Shown: positions 1 through 6,585 of the stretch, piece after piece
Layout: the number at the start of each line of letters is the position of its first letter
How positions within the stretch are numbered: the first letter of the stretch is position 1
NCBI GenBank assembly: GCA_031264785.1
Contig: JAISDN010000013.1
Location: 1 to 12,769 of the forward strand
Direction of reading: 5' to 3'
Source of the DNA: Candidatus Nomurabacteria bacterium
GTDB lineage: Bacteria; Patescibacteriota; Saccharimonadia; Saccharimonadales; Saccharimonadaceae
DNA: 12,769 nt
Notes under the pieces: model-generated
What the model was told of the DNA's origin: nothing
The model's input: only the letters and a program-made list of their open reading frames with translations
Database searches by the model: none
Made by a program: the position numbers and the translations under genes

Positions 1-878
1 GAGATGAAGATAATCCTAACCCGACTGAGCTAAACGGACTGTGGATAGCTAAATTCGAAACCACTGGAACGGCAGCAAACCCAACAGTAAAACCAAATCT
101 GACAACACTAGTTAACCAAAACATTGGGCCTCAGTTCAGCACATCAATAAATATGTCTACCAACCCCGATGGAGCAGCCGGCGGAAATGCTATAATAGCA
201 AAGGATACTGGAAGCAACACTCAAAACCTCACCACCCAAACTCAATCCAGAATGGTACGTAATACTGATTGGGGAGCAATTACTTATCTGGCAACATCAA
301 ACTACGGGCGAAACTCCACTGAGGTTTGGATTAATAATAACTCTTCATATACTACAGGTTGTGCTGGTGATAGTGCGTCTGCCAATTCCTCTAATTCGTG
401 CAACCAATACAACACAACTATTGGCGTTCATGCCAGCGCAACTGACAACATCTATGGCATTTATGGTATGTCTGGAGTAAATGAATATACCCTTAGTAAT
501 AGAGGTGGTATTTCTAGTACTTCTGTTATATCTACAATGCCCCAAACTCGCTACATGGATATATACTACGTTGGGCCTTTTGGTATAAAGCCGGCTGCTA
601 GCAGTTCAACCAGCGAAAGCTACTACAACTTCGACGTGTGCGACTTTAGCATCTGTGGTGGACAGGCTAATTTTGAAACCACGACAGTCCAGTCGCTTTC
701 TAGTAGTCGCCAGTCGTGGAATTATGAGGCCTCAAGTTTTGTCAATTCGACTTATGTGTGGCCATACCGAAGCGGTGGCCTAGATTCAACGTCCGCAGAC
801 GGAATGTTTTATTCATCAGTTTCCAATGGGTATGGAGGATCATCACAAACGTTTCGAGCGGCGTTGGCTAAGTTTTAG
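1..878 (+). CDS. Surface/prepilin-like protein with FGE/C-type-lectin-like domain, 5' end missing
   Basis: The reading frame is already open at base 3 and runs to the TAG at 876-878, so this is the C-terminal ~291 residues of a longer protein. The ATG at 153 is internal: the residues before it (ELNGLWIAKFETTGT, then TVKPN and TTLVNQ) belong to the same family. Further family hallmarks are RNTDWGAITYL, EVWINNNSSYTTGCAGDS, NIYGIYGMSG and a C-terminal FRAALAKF. I know this pattern from secreted proteins that often start with a type II/type IV prepilin leader and carry a formylglycine-enzyme-like (C-type-lectin-related) fold. The usual YDMSGG(A/N)WEY motif is degenerate here (YGMSGVNEY). The leader itself would lie outside the window. 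Codons are A/C-rich (ACA, CCA, CAA, AAC), unlike the G/T-rich genes from 1.1 kb onward. The likely location is the cell surface; the role is unknown, possibly adhesion to a host or partner cell. Confidence 0.72.
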   Translation, partial: DEDNPNPTELNGLWIAKFETTGTAANPTVKPNLTTLVNQNIGPQFSTSINMSTNPDGAAGGNAIIAKDTGSNTQNLTTQTQSRMVRNTDWGAITYLATSNYGRNSTEVWINNNSSYTTGCAGDSASANSSNSCNQYNTTIGVHASATDNIYGIYGMSGVNEYTLSNRGGISSTSVISTMPQTRYMDIYYVGPFGIKPAASSSTSESYYNFDVCDFSICGGQANFETTTVQSLSSSRQSWNYEASSFVNSTYVWPYRSGGLDSTSADGMFYSSVSNGYGGSSQTFRAALAKF

Positions 879-894
879 TTGAATTAAATTAACC

Positions 895-922
895 TTGCAA
901 AAAATCCCACATCTGTTAAAAT
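895..922 (+). promoter_or_regulatory. Promoter of rpmH (-35 and extended -10)
   Basis: TTGCAA at 895-900 is followed by a 16-nt spacer and TAAAAT at 917-922, with an extended -10 TGt at 914-916. Only 9 nt separate the -10 from the rpmH ATG at 932, so the transcript should have almost no leader. The 879-931 gap contains no convincing terminator for the upstream gene. Confidence 0.7.
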
Positions 923-931
923 AGACACATT

Positions 932-1063
932 ATGCCAAAGAGAACATATCAACCAAAGAAACGACACGCCGCCAAGGTGCACGGTTTTCGAGCTCGAATG
1001 AGCAGCAAAACTGGGCAGCGGGTTATTAAACAGCGCCGTAATAAGCAGCGTAAAGTGTTGTAA
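932..1063 (+). CDS. rpmH: 50S ribosomal protein L34 (bL34)
   Basis: This 43-residue, strongly basic protein begins MPKRTYQPKKRHAAKVHGFR and ends RNKQRKVL, which is the L34 signature (KRTYQP, then HGFRARM, then G, then RR). It is a structural protein of the large ribosomal subunit, and the length is normal for the family. The start follows an extended -10 by 9 nt and no Shine-Dalgarno sequence is visible, so translation is probably leaderless or nearly so. In many bacteria rpmH is followed by rnpA (RNase P protein); here the next gene is an xseB fusion instead. The last codons (GTG TTG TAA) form one arm of a 17-bp palindrome. Confidence 0.95.
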   Translation: MPKRTYQPKKRHAAKVHGFRARMSSKTGQRVIKQRRNKQRKVL

Positions 1064-1073
1064 TTTTTACAAC
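1057..1073 (+). promoter_or_regulatory. 17-bp palindrome, candidate operator
   Basis: GTTGTAA-TTT-TTACAAC is a perfect 7-bp inverted repeat with a 3-nt centre. It overlaps the rpmH stop codon and ends 22 nt before the -10 of the next gene, where a repressor or activator could act. The same palindrome occurs at 12102-12118. No T-tract follows, so an intrinsic terminator is less likely. The operator role is inference. Confidence 0.45.
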
Positions 1074-1092
1074 GGAAAAGTTTAGCAGTTTT

Positions 1093-1101
1093 TGCTATAC
1101 T
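1093..1101 (+). promoter_or_regulatory. Extended -10 promoter of the xseB-fusion gene
   Basis: TGcTATACT (-10 at 1096-1101) lies 8 nt before the ATG at 1110, and no good -35 is visible. An in-frame TTG at 1092 could extend the protein by six residues, but it lies at the -10 itself, so the ATG at 1110 is the better start. Confidence 0.65.
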
Positions 1102-1109
1102 TTTTATAT

Positions 1110-2270
1110 ATGAGCGAAAAAACTATTAAGCAGCAGCTGGCGGAGTTTGAAGAAGTGGTGGCTTGGTTTGACTCCGAAGATTTAGATGTCGAAAAGGCTA
1201 CCGCGCAATACGAAAAGGGAGCGAAATTGGCCGGCGAAATTAAAAAACGCTTAGAAACTGCTAAAAATCGCATTAAAAAACTGCCGAGTCTAGTGGTGGC
1301 GGTGATTTGTTTGGTGAGCTTCAGCGCTATGCCGGTCGGCGCGATTATTAATGACGATATGGAAGTTGTCAGCAATAAAGCTGGGATTTTGATGTCGCCG
1401 ATGAGTAATTTTGCTAGCACGCAGCGAGTGGCGGAAGTGCCGACTTTGAAGCCGGGCGGGAAATATGACGGCGAAATTAAAATTGGTCAGCCGAGCGGTC
1501 AAACCGTTGAAGTTTTTGTGGAGGTTGCGCCATATTCAGTGCAGTCGGACGCCGATTATGCGGAGGATTTTTCGACTTATAGCGAACGTAATAAAATTAC
1601 CAGTTGGACCAAGCTCGATATTAAAGATTGTAAAGTTGACAAGCGCGACAACGGCCGGATTTTTCTGAAAATGCGTTCCAAAGAGGAGTGCACCATTAAA
1701 TACCAAGTGGAAGTTCCAAAATATGCCACCGGCGGCTCGCAGCGGGCGCTGATTGCGGTGCAGCAAGTGCCGGATGAGCAGGCCGATGACAATGTGGGCG
1801 TCAATAAATTATATCGGATTGGTTATAAGTTGAATGTTAATATCGACGGGCCGAACGCTAAGCAAAGCGGGCAGGTGATTGAAAATCTGGTGCCGGTTTT
1901 GAATTTTGCGCGGCCGGTTTTCGCCAGCAGCAAGGTGCAAAACGACGGCAATGTTGATTTTGATATCGATTATATTTTCAAGGCGGAGAGTATTTTTGGC
2001 GGGACTTTGTTTGAAAACACGACGCACAAATCGGTTTTGGCGGATTCGACGCGGCCAAACGAGGCGGTTTGGGAAAATCCGCCGTTTTTGGGAATTTATA
2101 ATATTACCCAGGAAGTTAATATTTTGGGCCAAACCAATGTTCAAAATAGTTTGGTTTTAGTGATGCCATTTTGGCTGTTTTTGACCGTGATTGCGGCGCT
2201 GGTTTTGCTGGTGGCTTGGTTGGTTTTTCGAAAAGTTAAACAAAACCGAAGCCGCAAAGCCGCTGTATGA
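1110..2270 (+). CDS. XseB-like domain fused to a membrane-anchored extracellular protein
   Basis: Residues 1-58 form a complete exonuclease VII small-subunit (XseB) domain: EFEEVVAWFDSEDLDVEKA, then YEKGAKLAGEIKKRLETA. XseB normally stops about here and partners XseA in degrading single-stranded DNA. Instead the frame continues into a Sec-type hydrophobic stretch (residues 59-73, preceded by KNRIKK and followed by AMPVGA). Next comes a ~270-residue, probably beta-rich extracellular region (VFVEVAPYSV, TIKYQVEVPKYATGG), a C-terminal membrane helix (about 352-373) and a basic cytoplasmic tail. No stop or ATG separates the halves. If translated as seen, XseB would sit in the cytoplasm and the rest outside, perhaps split by signal peptidase after AMPVGA. 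An ancestral pair of overlapping genes joined by deletion, an assembly error, or reinitiation at a non-ATG codon are alternatives. The extracellular part is not recognised. Confidence 0.8.
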   Translation: MSEKTIKQQLAEFEEVVAWFDSEDLDVEKATAQYEKGAKLAGEIKKRLETAKNRIKKLPSLVVAVICLVSFSAMPVGAIINDDMEVVSNKAGILMSPMSNFASTQRVAEVPTLKPGGKYDGEIKIGQPSGQTVEVFVEVAPYSVQSDADYAEDFSTYSERNKITSWTKLDIKDCKVDKRDNGRIFLKMRSKEECTIKYQVEVPKYATGGSQRALIAVQQVPDEQADDNVGVNKLYRIGYKLNVNIDGPNAKQSGQVIENLVPVLNFARPVFASSKVQNDGNVDFDIDYIFKAESIFGGTLFENTTHKSVLADSTRPNEAVWENPPFLGIYNITQEVNILGQTNVQNSLVLVMPFWLFLTVIAALVLLVAWLVFRKVKQNRSRKAAV

Positions 2271-2749
2271 TAGCTTTTGTTTTGGCTGGGCTGGTTTTAT
2301 TGATGGGATTCTCGGTATTTTTCGGCGCGCCATATTTGCCAACGCGCCGCCGTTGGGCCAAAGCGGCGCTGGATTTAGCCAAAATTAGTAAAAAAGATTT
2401 GGTGGTCGATCTTGGCTCGGGCGACGGCGCGATTTTGCGGTTGGTGGCTGGTTGCGGCGCGCGCAGCATTGGTTATGAAATTAACCCAATTTTGTGGCTG
2501 ATAGCCAAAATCCGGCTGTGTCGTGATCGGCCGAAACCCGAAGTTTATTTGGCAAATTACTGGCTGGTCGACTTACCGGCCGAAACCACCATTGTTTACG
2601 CTTTTTGCGTGCAGCGCGACGCGGCTAAACTAGAAAAATACCTGTCGAAACAAAAACCGAAAAAACTAAAAGTCATTACTTTTGGGTTTAAATTGCCAAA
2701 TCGTAAGCCGGTCAAACACAACAACGGCGCTTGTTTGTATATTTTTTAA
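2267..2749 (+). CDS. Membrane-anchored class I methyltransferase, FAM173/ATPSCKMT-like
   Basis: A 160-residue protein whose ATG overlaps the previous stop by 4 nt (ATGA), implying translational coupling. Residues 2-21 form a hydrophobic anchor ending in GAPYLPTRR. Residues 45-54 (LVVDLGSGDG) are the SAM-binding motif I of a class I methyltransferase, and GYEINP (69-74) carries the acidic residue that binds the SAM ribose. A short N-terminal membrane helix followed by VDLGSGDG and GYE(L/I)NP matches the FAM173 lysine methyltransferases, whose mitochondrial members methylate the ATP synthase c-subunit. That makes a membrane-protein lysine a plausible substrate, but this is inference from resemblance. 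No frameshift is seen and the length is close to the compact members of the family. Confidence 0.72.
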   Translation: MIAFVLAGLVLLMGFSVFFGAPYLPTRRRWAKAALDLAKISKKDLVVDLGSGDGAILRLVAGCGARSIGYEINPILWLIAKIRLCRDRPKPEVYLANYWLVDLPAETTIVYAFCVQRDAAKLEKYLSKQKPKKLKVITFGFKLPNRKPVKHNNGACLYIF

Positions 2750-2754
2750 AACAG

Positions 2755-2763
2755 TGCTACAAT
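2755..2763 (+). promoter_or_regulatory. Extended -10 promoter of the gene at 2770
   Basis: TGcTACAAT (-10 at 2758-2763) lies 6 nt before the ATG at 2770, so transcription would start at or next to the A of the ATG (leaderless). A weak -35 (TTGTAT, 2735-2740) has a 17-nt spacer and lies inside the end of the methyltransferase gene. Confidence 0.65.
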
Positions 2764-2769
2764 TTGCTT

Positions 2770-3420
2770 ATGTATAATAAACCTAACATTTCATTGATCG
2801 TGGCGATTGTTTTGGCGGTTTTGACGGCCGGCGCTTTGGGTCTGTTCGCTTGGTCATATAATGAGATGCTGCATTATAAAGATGACACGGCGGTGATCGT
2901 GGCCGAAGCGGTGGCCGGCGGCAAGGACGAGCAGCAAAAAATCGACGAAACTAATTTTGCGGAGGAACTGAAAAAGCCTTACAATGATTTTGTCGGCCCG
3001 AAGGATTTTGGTTCGGTTAGTTTTGAATATCCCAAAACTTGGGCGGCTTATAATGTCAAAAATGATAAAGCTAGTTATGAAGTGGTTTTTTATCCCAAAT
3101 TAGTGCCGCCGCTGGCCGATGAGACCATTATGGCGCTCAGAGTGTTTGTGGAAAACAAGGATTATGAGGAAACGGTTAAATCTTTTGATGCCGCCGCCGA
3201 AAATGGCGAGCTGACGGTTAAACCGATTACACTGGGGAAGACTAAAGATTTTGACGGTTTTAAAGGTGTGCGGCTGGACGGCAAAATTTCGGAAAAGCTG
3301 AAAGGCGCCTTTGTGCTGTTTGAAATTCGTGACAAAACTTTGACGGTGCGGGTTGATTCGCAAGATTTTATGAGTGATTTTGACAACATTATTTTGCCGT
3401 CTCTGAAATTTGCGCAGTAG
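2770..3420 (+). CDS. Membrane-anchored protein of unknown function (signal anchor)
   Basis: A 216-residue protein. The frame is open further upstream, but the extension would overlap the -10 element, so the ATG at 2770 is preferred. Residues 8-29 (ISLIVAIVLAVLTAGALGLFAW) form one membrane helix after a short N-terminus, so most of the protein is probably extracytoplasmic. After a polar, charged linker (to about residue 73), a domain of ~140 residues starts with GSVSFEYPKTWAAYN. That pattern is common in small secreted or lipoprotein PsbP-like folds. The end FDNIILPSLKFAQ is also typical of such domains. There are no catalytic motifs and no cysteines. The gene has its own leaderless promoter and the following kinase gene has another. 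I do not assign a function. Confidence 0.75.
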   Translation: MYNKPNISLIVAIVLAVLTAGALGLFAWSYNEMLHYKDDTAVIVAEAVAGGKDEQQKIDETNFAEELKKPYNDFVGPKDFGSVSFEYPKTWAAYNVKNDKASYEVVFYPKLVPPLADETIMALRVFVENKDYEETVKSFDAAAENGELTVKPITLGKTKDFDGFKGVRLDGKISEKLKGAFVLFEIRDKTLTVRVDSQDFMSDFDNIILPSLKFAQ

Positions 3421-3446
3421 CATAACCAGCAACAATTTTTCAAATT

Positions 3447-3455
3447 TGCTAAAAT
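3447..3455 (+). promoter_or_regulatory. Extended -10 promoter of the histidine kinase gene
   Basis: TGcTAAAAT (-10 at 3450-3455) lies 6 nt before the ATG at 3462, again the spacing expected for a leaderless message. No clear -35 is visible. It probably drives the kinase, regulator and recO genes, which overlap each other. Confidence 0.65.
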
Positions 3456-3461
3456 AGGGAT

Positions 3462-4163
3462 ATGAATAGTGAGGGAGTGAATTTATCGTTGGTGGCTTGC
3501 TCGCACGAGTTGAAAACGCCGCTGTGTTTGATTCGGCAATTGACTTTTGAGCTGGATCAGGAAAAAACCCTCGAAAAACAGCAAGAAATTATTCGTCGGA
3601 TTCGTTTGACGACCGAGCGGTCGCTACGGCTGGCTGACAATTTGACTAAAATTGCGCGGCTGGAAGGGGCAATGTTTGAACTTGAGCCGATCCAAATCAA
3701 TGGTTTGTGTCAGGAAGTTGTGGACGAATTGCTGCCGTTGTCGCGGGCTTTAGCTCAAACTTTTGATATTAAAATCAGTAGCCAATCTACGGTGGTGGTC
3801 GGTCATCGCGAACTGCTGCGGTCGCTGCTGCTGGGCCTAGTTGATAATTCGCTGAATTATACCGGTTCGAAAAAAATCCGCATTACGGCGCGGCAAAATC
3901 ACGGCGAAACAGTGCTGGCGGTGCGCGATTTTGGTCCGATTATGGACTTGTCGCAATTTCGAAAATTGTCCGCTAAACTTGGTAAGACCAATGCGCCGAT
4001 TTCGGCTCGGCCAATGGCCAGCAGTCTTGGCTTGGTTATTGCCGACAAGTTTGCTAGCGCTATGCAAGGTCGTTTGTCGGTGTCGCGCCACCACGCTGGC
4101 GGCGTAACTTTTCGGGCTCATTTGCCGCTGTCGTCGCAGCTAAACCTGTTGGAGCTGGCGTGA
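3462..4163 (+). CDS. Sensorless cytosolic histidine kinase
   Basis: A 233-residue protein with a HisKA dimerisation helix and a GHKL ATPase domain but no membrane helix or sensor domain. The H-box SHELKTPL carries the phospho-acceptor H15 close to the N-terminus. The N-box is LVDNSLNYT (N129), the G1 box VRDFGP (D156), and the G2 box is degenerate (SSLGL around G190, instead of GxGL). G1 lacks the second glycine of DxGPG. Autophosphorylation is therefore plausible but ATP-lid function may be weakened. The stop overlaps the start of a receiver-domain gene, which is the obvious phosphorylation partner. What it senses is not visible; it could be controlled by a partner protein, or act as a phosphatase or relay. 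Usual histidine kinases have 350 or more residues, so this is a minimal form. Confidence 0.88.
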   Translation: MNSEGVNLSLVACSHELKTPLCLIRQLTFELDQEKTLEKQQEIIRRIRLTTERSLRLADNLTKIARLEGAMFELEPIQINGLCQEVVDELLPLSRALAQTFDIKISSQSTVVVGHRELLRSLLLGLVDNSLNYTGSKKIRITARQNHGETVLAVRDFGPIMDLSQFRKLSAKLGKTNAPISARPMASSLGLVIADKFASAMQGRLSVSRHHAGGVTFRAHLPLSSQLNLLELA

Positions 4164-4522
4164 GTATTTTATTGGTGGATGGCGACAAATGGTTTGCCGA
4201 GAGTTTGGCGGCGACTTTGGAAAAATCTCTAAATGAGTCGGTTCAGATTGCTGATTCGGCCGAAGCAGCCATTAAAAAAATTGACGCGGAATTGCCGCGC
4301 GTGGTTTTGGCGGATTTTCGCTTGGGCACAAAAAACGCTATGACGTTGCTTAACGAGCTGCAGTCTTTTACCGACACGCGCCAGCTGCCGGTGATTTTGC
4401 TGACGGTCGACGGTCAGCGGCTAAATCTAGCCGATTTTGAAAATCACGGCGTCAAATATATTTTTGATAAACAGACGGCTCAGCCGGCTGAAATCGCGGA
4501 GGCGGTCAAAAATGTCCGGTAG
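4160..4522 (+). CDS. Receiver-only response regulator
   Basis: A 120-residue CheY-like receiver domain with no output domain. It starts with GTG at 4160, overlapping the kinase stop by 4 nt (GTGA), a sign of coupled translation. The acid pocket is D7/D9 (LLVDGDKW), the phosphorylation site D52 (VVLADFRLG), the conserved Thr T82 (VILLT) and the conserved Lys K104 (YIFDKQ). All five functional positions are present, so it should accept phosphate from the upstream kinase. The protein stops right after the receiver, so output must be through protein-protein contact. The end of the gene overlaps recO by 11 nt. Confidence 0.88.
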   Translation: MSILLVDGDKWFAESLAATLEKSLNESVQIADSAEAAIKKIDAELPRVVLADFRLGTKNAMTLLNELQSFTDTRQLPVILLTVDGQRLNLADFENHGVKYIFDKQTAQPAEIAEAVKNVR

Positions 4523-5192
4523 CTTGCGCACCGACGCGATCGTTTTGCGGCGCACTAACTACGGCGAGGCCGACCGGATTTTACAAGTTATAACTCCTAA
4601 AAACGGTAAACTGTCAGTGATGGCGCGCAGTGTGCGCAAAGAAAAATCACGACTGGCTGGCGGGATTGAGCTGTTTGCGGTTTGCGATATTGTGTTACAT
4701 ATTGGCAAGGGCGAAATCGCCACTTTGACCGGCGCGCGGCTGAAAACTTTTTACGACCAAATTATGACCGATTACGACCGTATGCAGTTTGCTTATGACG
4801 CCATCAAACAAGTTTCGCGGGCTAGTGAAATGATCGACGAGCCGGAGTTTTTTGATTTGCTGCAAGGTTGTTTGGCGGCGCTTGATAATCTGAAAATTAG
4901 TTTAAAGATTGTTCAAACTTGGTTTTATTTGAGCCTCGCCAAGCTGCTTGGCAACGAGCTGAACATCGCCACCGATCATAATGGTATGAAACTGGTTGAG
5001 GACGCGCAATATAGTTTTGACGTCGGCCATCAAGTTTTGGTTTTTGCCGAAAACGGTCCATATAATTCCAGCCACATTAAACTTTTGCGAGTCATCAACA
5101 ACAACCAACCAGAAATCATCGCCCGCATAGCCGGCATCAACGAGATTATTGACGATTGCTTGCGCTTGGCCCAAATTGTGGCCAAAATCTAG
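4512..5192 (+). CDS. recO: DNA repair protein RecO
   Basis: A 226-residue protein. The N-terminal OB-fold is clear: RTDAIVLRRTNYGEADRIL, then GKLSVMARSVRK, then GGIELFAVCDIVLHIGKGEI. The helical C-terminal domain includes TWFYLSLAKLLGNELN. RecO helps load RecA at gaps in the RecFOR pathway and anneals single strands. The frame is open upstream to 4437, but only the ATG at 4512 gives the family N-terminus. Many RecO proteins have a CxxC...CxxC zinc site after the LLG segment; here the three cysteines are scattered and the site is absent. The start lies inside the response-regulator gene (11-nt overlap), so recO is probably in the same transcript. Confidence 0.85.
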   Translation: MSGSLRTDAIVLRRTNYGEADRILQVITPKNGKLSVMARSVRKEKSRLAGGIELFAVCDIVLHIGKGEIATLTGARLKTFYDQIMTDYDRMQFAYDAIKQVSRASEMIDEPEFFDLLQGCLAALDNLKISLKIVQTWFYLSLAKLLGNELNIATDHNGMKLVEDAQYSFDVGHQVLVFAENGPYNSSHIKLLRVINNNQPEIIARIAGINEIIDDCLRLAQIVAKI

Positions 5193-5319
5193 GAACGCCT
5201 TTAGTAATTAAAAGTCGATTTTGGTGGTATGATAGATTGATTTTGTACTCCAGTATGATAAAATTAAAACTAGTGGTAAACGCAAAACAGAGGGTTGTAT
5301 CACAGAAAGGCAGGCGTGC
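5193..5319 (+). promoter_or_regulatory. Promoter and ribosome binding site of the phosphotransfer operon
   Basis: This 127-nt gap holds TTGATT (5237-5242), a 16-nt spacer and an extended -10 TGaTAAAAT (-10 at 5259-5264). A second extended -10, TGgTATGAT, lies at 5225-5233. Transcription from the first would give a leader of roughly 50 nt ending in a Shine-Dalgarno AGAAAGG (5304-5310), 9 nt before the ATG at 5320. This operon is thus driven by a leadered, SD-bearing message, unlike most promoters in the window. I see no riboswitch-like structure. Confidence 0.65.
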
Positions 5320-6585
5320 ATGGAAAAAGAAACAAAATTTATAGATATATCACCGCATCGCAGTTTGATGACTAAGATTAGCCAGACGGGGTATTCTATT
5401 CAGGAGGCCTTGTCGGAGTTGATTGACAATTCCATCGACGCGCGTCGCGAGGGCCATAAGCCAGTTGTTAAAGTCGATATTTCTGAGGATTCGGTTGTGA
5501 TTGCCGACAATGGTATCGGTATGAGCGAGGAACAAACGTCAAATTCGATTCGGCTAGGGTTTTCCAATAAAAAAGGCCAGCTGGGCGAATTTGGACTCGG
5601 TATGAAAACGTCGACCTCGTTTCTCGGGCAGGCTTTTACATTAATTACCACGCAGGAAAATTCTGATGAACAATATATTTTACAATATGACGAAGACGAG
5701 TGGATGAAGCATGGTGATTGGTATAAGTTCCCGTTGGTTGTGGAACGCGGCGTGGAGAGCTCAAAGAGCGGCACGATAATTTTGGTTTCGCGCCTGAAAG
5801 TTGATTTTTCTCAAAAAATGCTGGAGAGTATCCAAGAGGAATTCGGGCTGCGTTTTGGGCCGTTTATCCAAAACGGAGAACTGGATTTGATATTCAACGG
5901 TAAACCGTGCGAAGCGAATAAGCCGAACATTTTGGACGACGAGCGCCACGAATTTGAATTTAAAATTGACAAGGTGCACGCGCACGGCTGGTGGGGCTAC
6001 CAGCTGAGCGGTCTTAATAAAAGTTATTATGGATTTCACACTTTTCGGCGCGGCCGGTTGGTGACTGTTTTTGATAAAATCGGTTTGACGCCAAATCAGG
6101 ACATTAAGCAGATTGTCGGCGAGCTGCACATCGACGGTATTCCGATTACTCACGACAAGAAGGGCTTTATTAAGGAGTCGGACGAGTATAAGGCTTTAGA
6201 AAATGAAATGAGGCAATATTTCAAGCCATACGAGAGAAAGCCCAAGCGGATTTTGAGCGGTTACGCCGCGTCGGCGGGACGGGTTCGCGGCACGGTCAAG
6301 GTGATCCGCACGCTGTCCCAGCATACCGATATTCAAAAGTCTTTGGAAAATGTTAAACGCGGCGACATTGTGGTTACGGAAATGACGCGCCCGCAATACC
6401 TTTTGGCGATTCGTCGCGCCGCTGGAATCATAACGGATTTAGGTGGTAATTTGTGCCACGCTGCTATCGTTTCGCGTGAGTTTAACATTCCTTGCGTGGT
6501 TGGGACGCAAAACGCCACTTCAATTTTAGAGGATGGTAAAAAAGTTATTTTAGATGGCAATGAGGGGTATATTTATGAAGATTGA
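5320..6585 (+). CDS. GHKL (MORC/Hsp90-like) ATPase fused to PEP-synthase-type phosphohistidine swivel domain
   Basis: A 421-residue, two-part cytosolic protein. The N-terminal GHKL ATPase has an N-box ELIDNSIDA (E33 the probable catalytic base, N37 for Mg), a G1 box DNGIGM (63-68) and an ATP-lid box GEFGLGMKTS (89-98). This spacing fits the MORC/MutL/Hsp90 branch rather than histidine kinases. A second region (about 170-300) contains FRRGRLVTVFDKIG and HDKKGF, as in MORC-like transducer domains. Residues 310-419 are a PEP-utilising mobile (swivel) domain: LSGYAASAGRVRGTVKVI, GDIVVTEMTRP, then TDLGGNLCHAAIVSREF with H380 at the position phosphorylated in PEP synthase, PPDK and rifampin phosphotransferase. 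First gene of a four-gene operon; its end overlaps the next gene by 11 nt. The missing ATP-grasp domain is encoded three genes downstream. I know of no standard family with this fusion. Confidence 0.88.
   Translation: MEKETKFIDISPHRSLMTKISQTGYSIQEALSELIDNSIDARREGHKPVVKVDISEDSVVIADNGIGMSEEQTSNSIRLGFSNKKGQLGEFGLGMKTSTSFLGQAFTLITTQENSDEQYILQYDEDEWMKHGDWYKFPLVVERGVESSKSGTIILVSRLKVDFSQKMLESIQEEFGLRFGPFIQNGELDLIFNGKPCEANKPNILDDERHEFEFKIDKVHAHGWWGYQLSGLNKSYYGFHTFRRGRLVTVFDKIGLTPNQDIKQIVGELHIDGIPITHDKKGFIKESDEYKALENEMRQYFKPYERKPKRILSGYAASAGRVRGTVKVIRTLSQHTDIQKSLENVKRGDIVVTEMTRPQYLLAIRRAAGIITDLGGNLCHAAIVSREFNIPCVVGTQNATSILEDGKKVILDGNEGYIYED
6562..6567 (+). promoter_or_regulatory. Shine-Dalgarno site of the gene at 6575
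   Basis: GAGGGG lies 7 nt before the ATG at 6575, within the end of the preceding coding region. It decides the start against an in-frame ATG at 6554. Confidence 0.7.

Noticed and set aside
40..48. TGTGGATAG, one mismatch from a DnaA box, near rpmH
   Set aside because: Single imperfect copy in a coding region, with no cluster and no AT-rich unwinding element. An origin cannot be supported.
188..196. TGcTATAAT inside the first gene
   Set aside because: It matches an extended -10 but lies mid-gene with no start codon at the spacing seen for other promoters and no new frame downstream.
1057..1073. Intrinsic terminator for rpmH (and at 12101-12119 for RNase HI)
   Set aside because: The stems are AT-rich and short and no T-run follows on the + strand, so the operator reading is preferred.
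4437..4511. 25-residue N-terminal extension of RecO
   Set aside because: It overlaps the receiver-domain gene, has no family similarity, and the ATG at 4512 gives the conserved RecO start.
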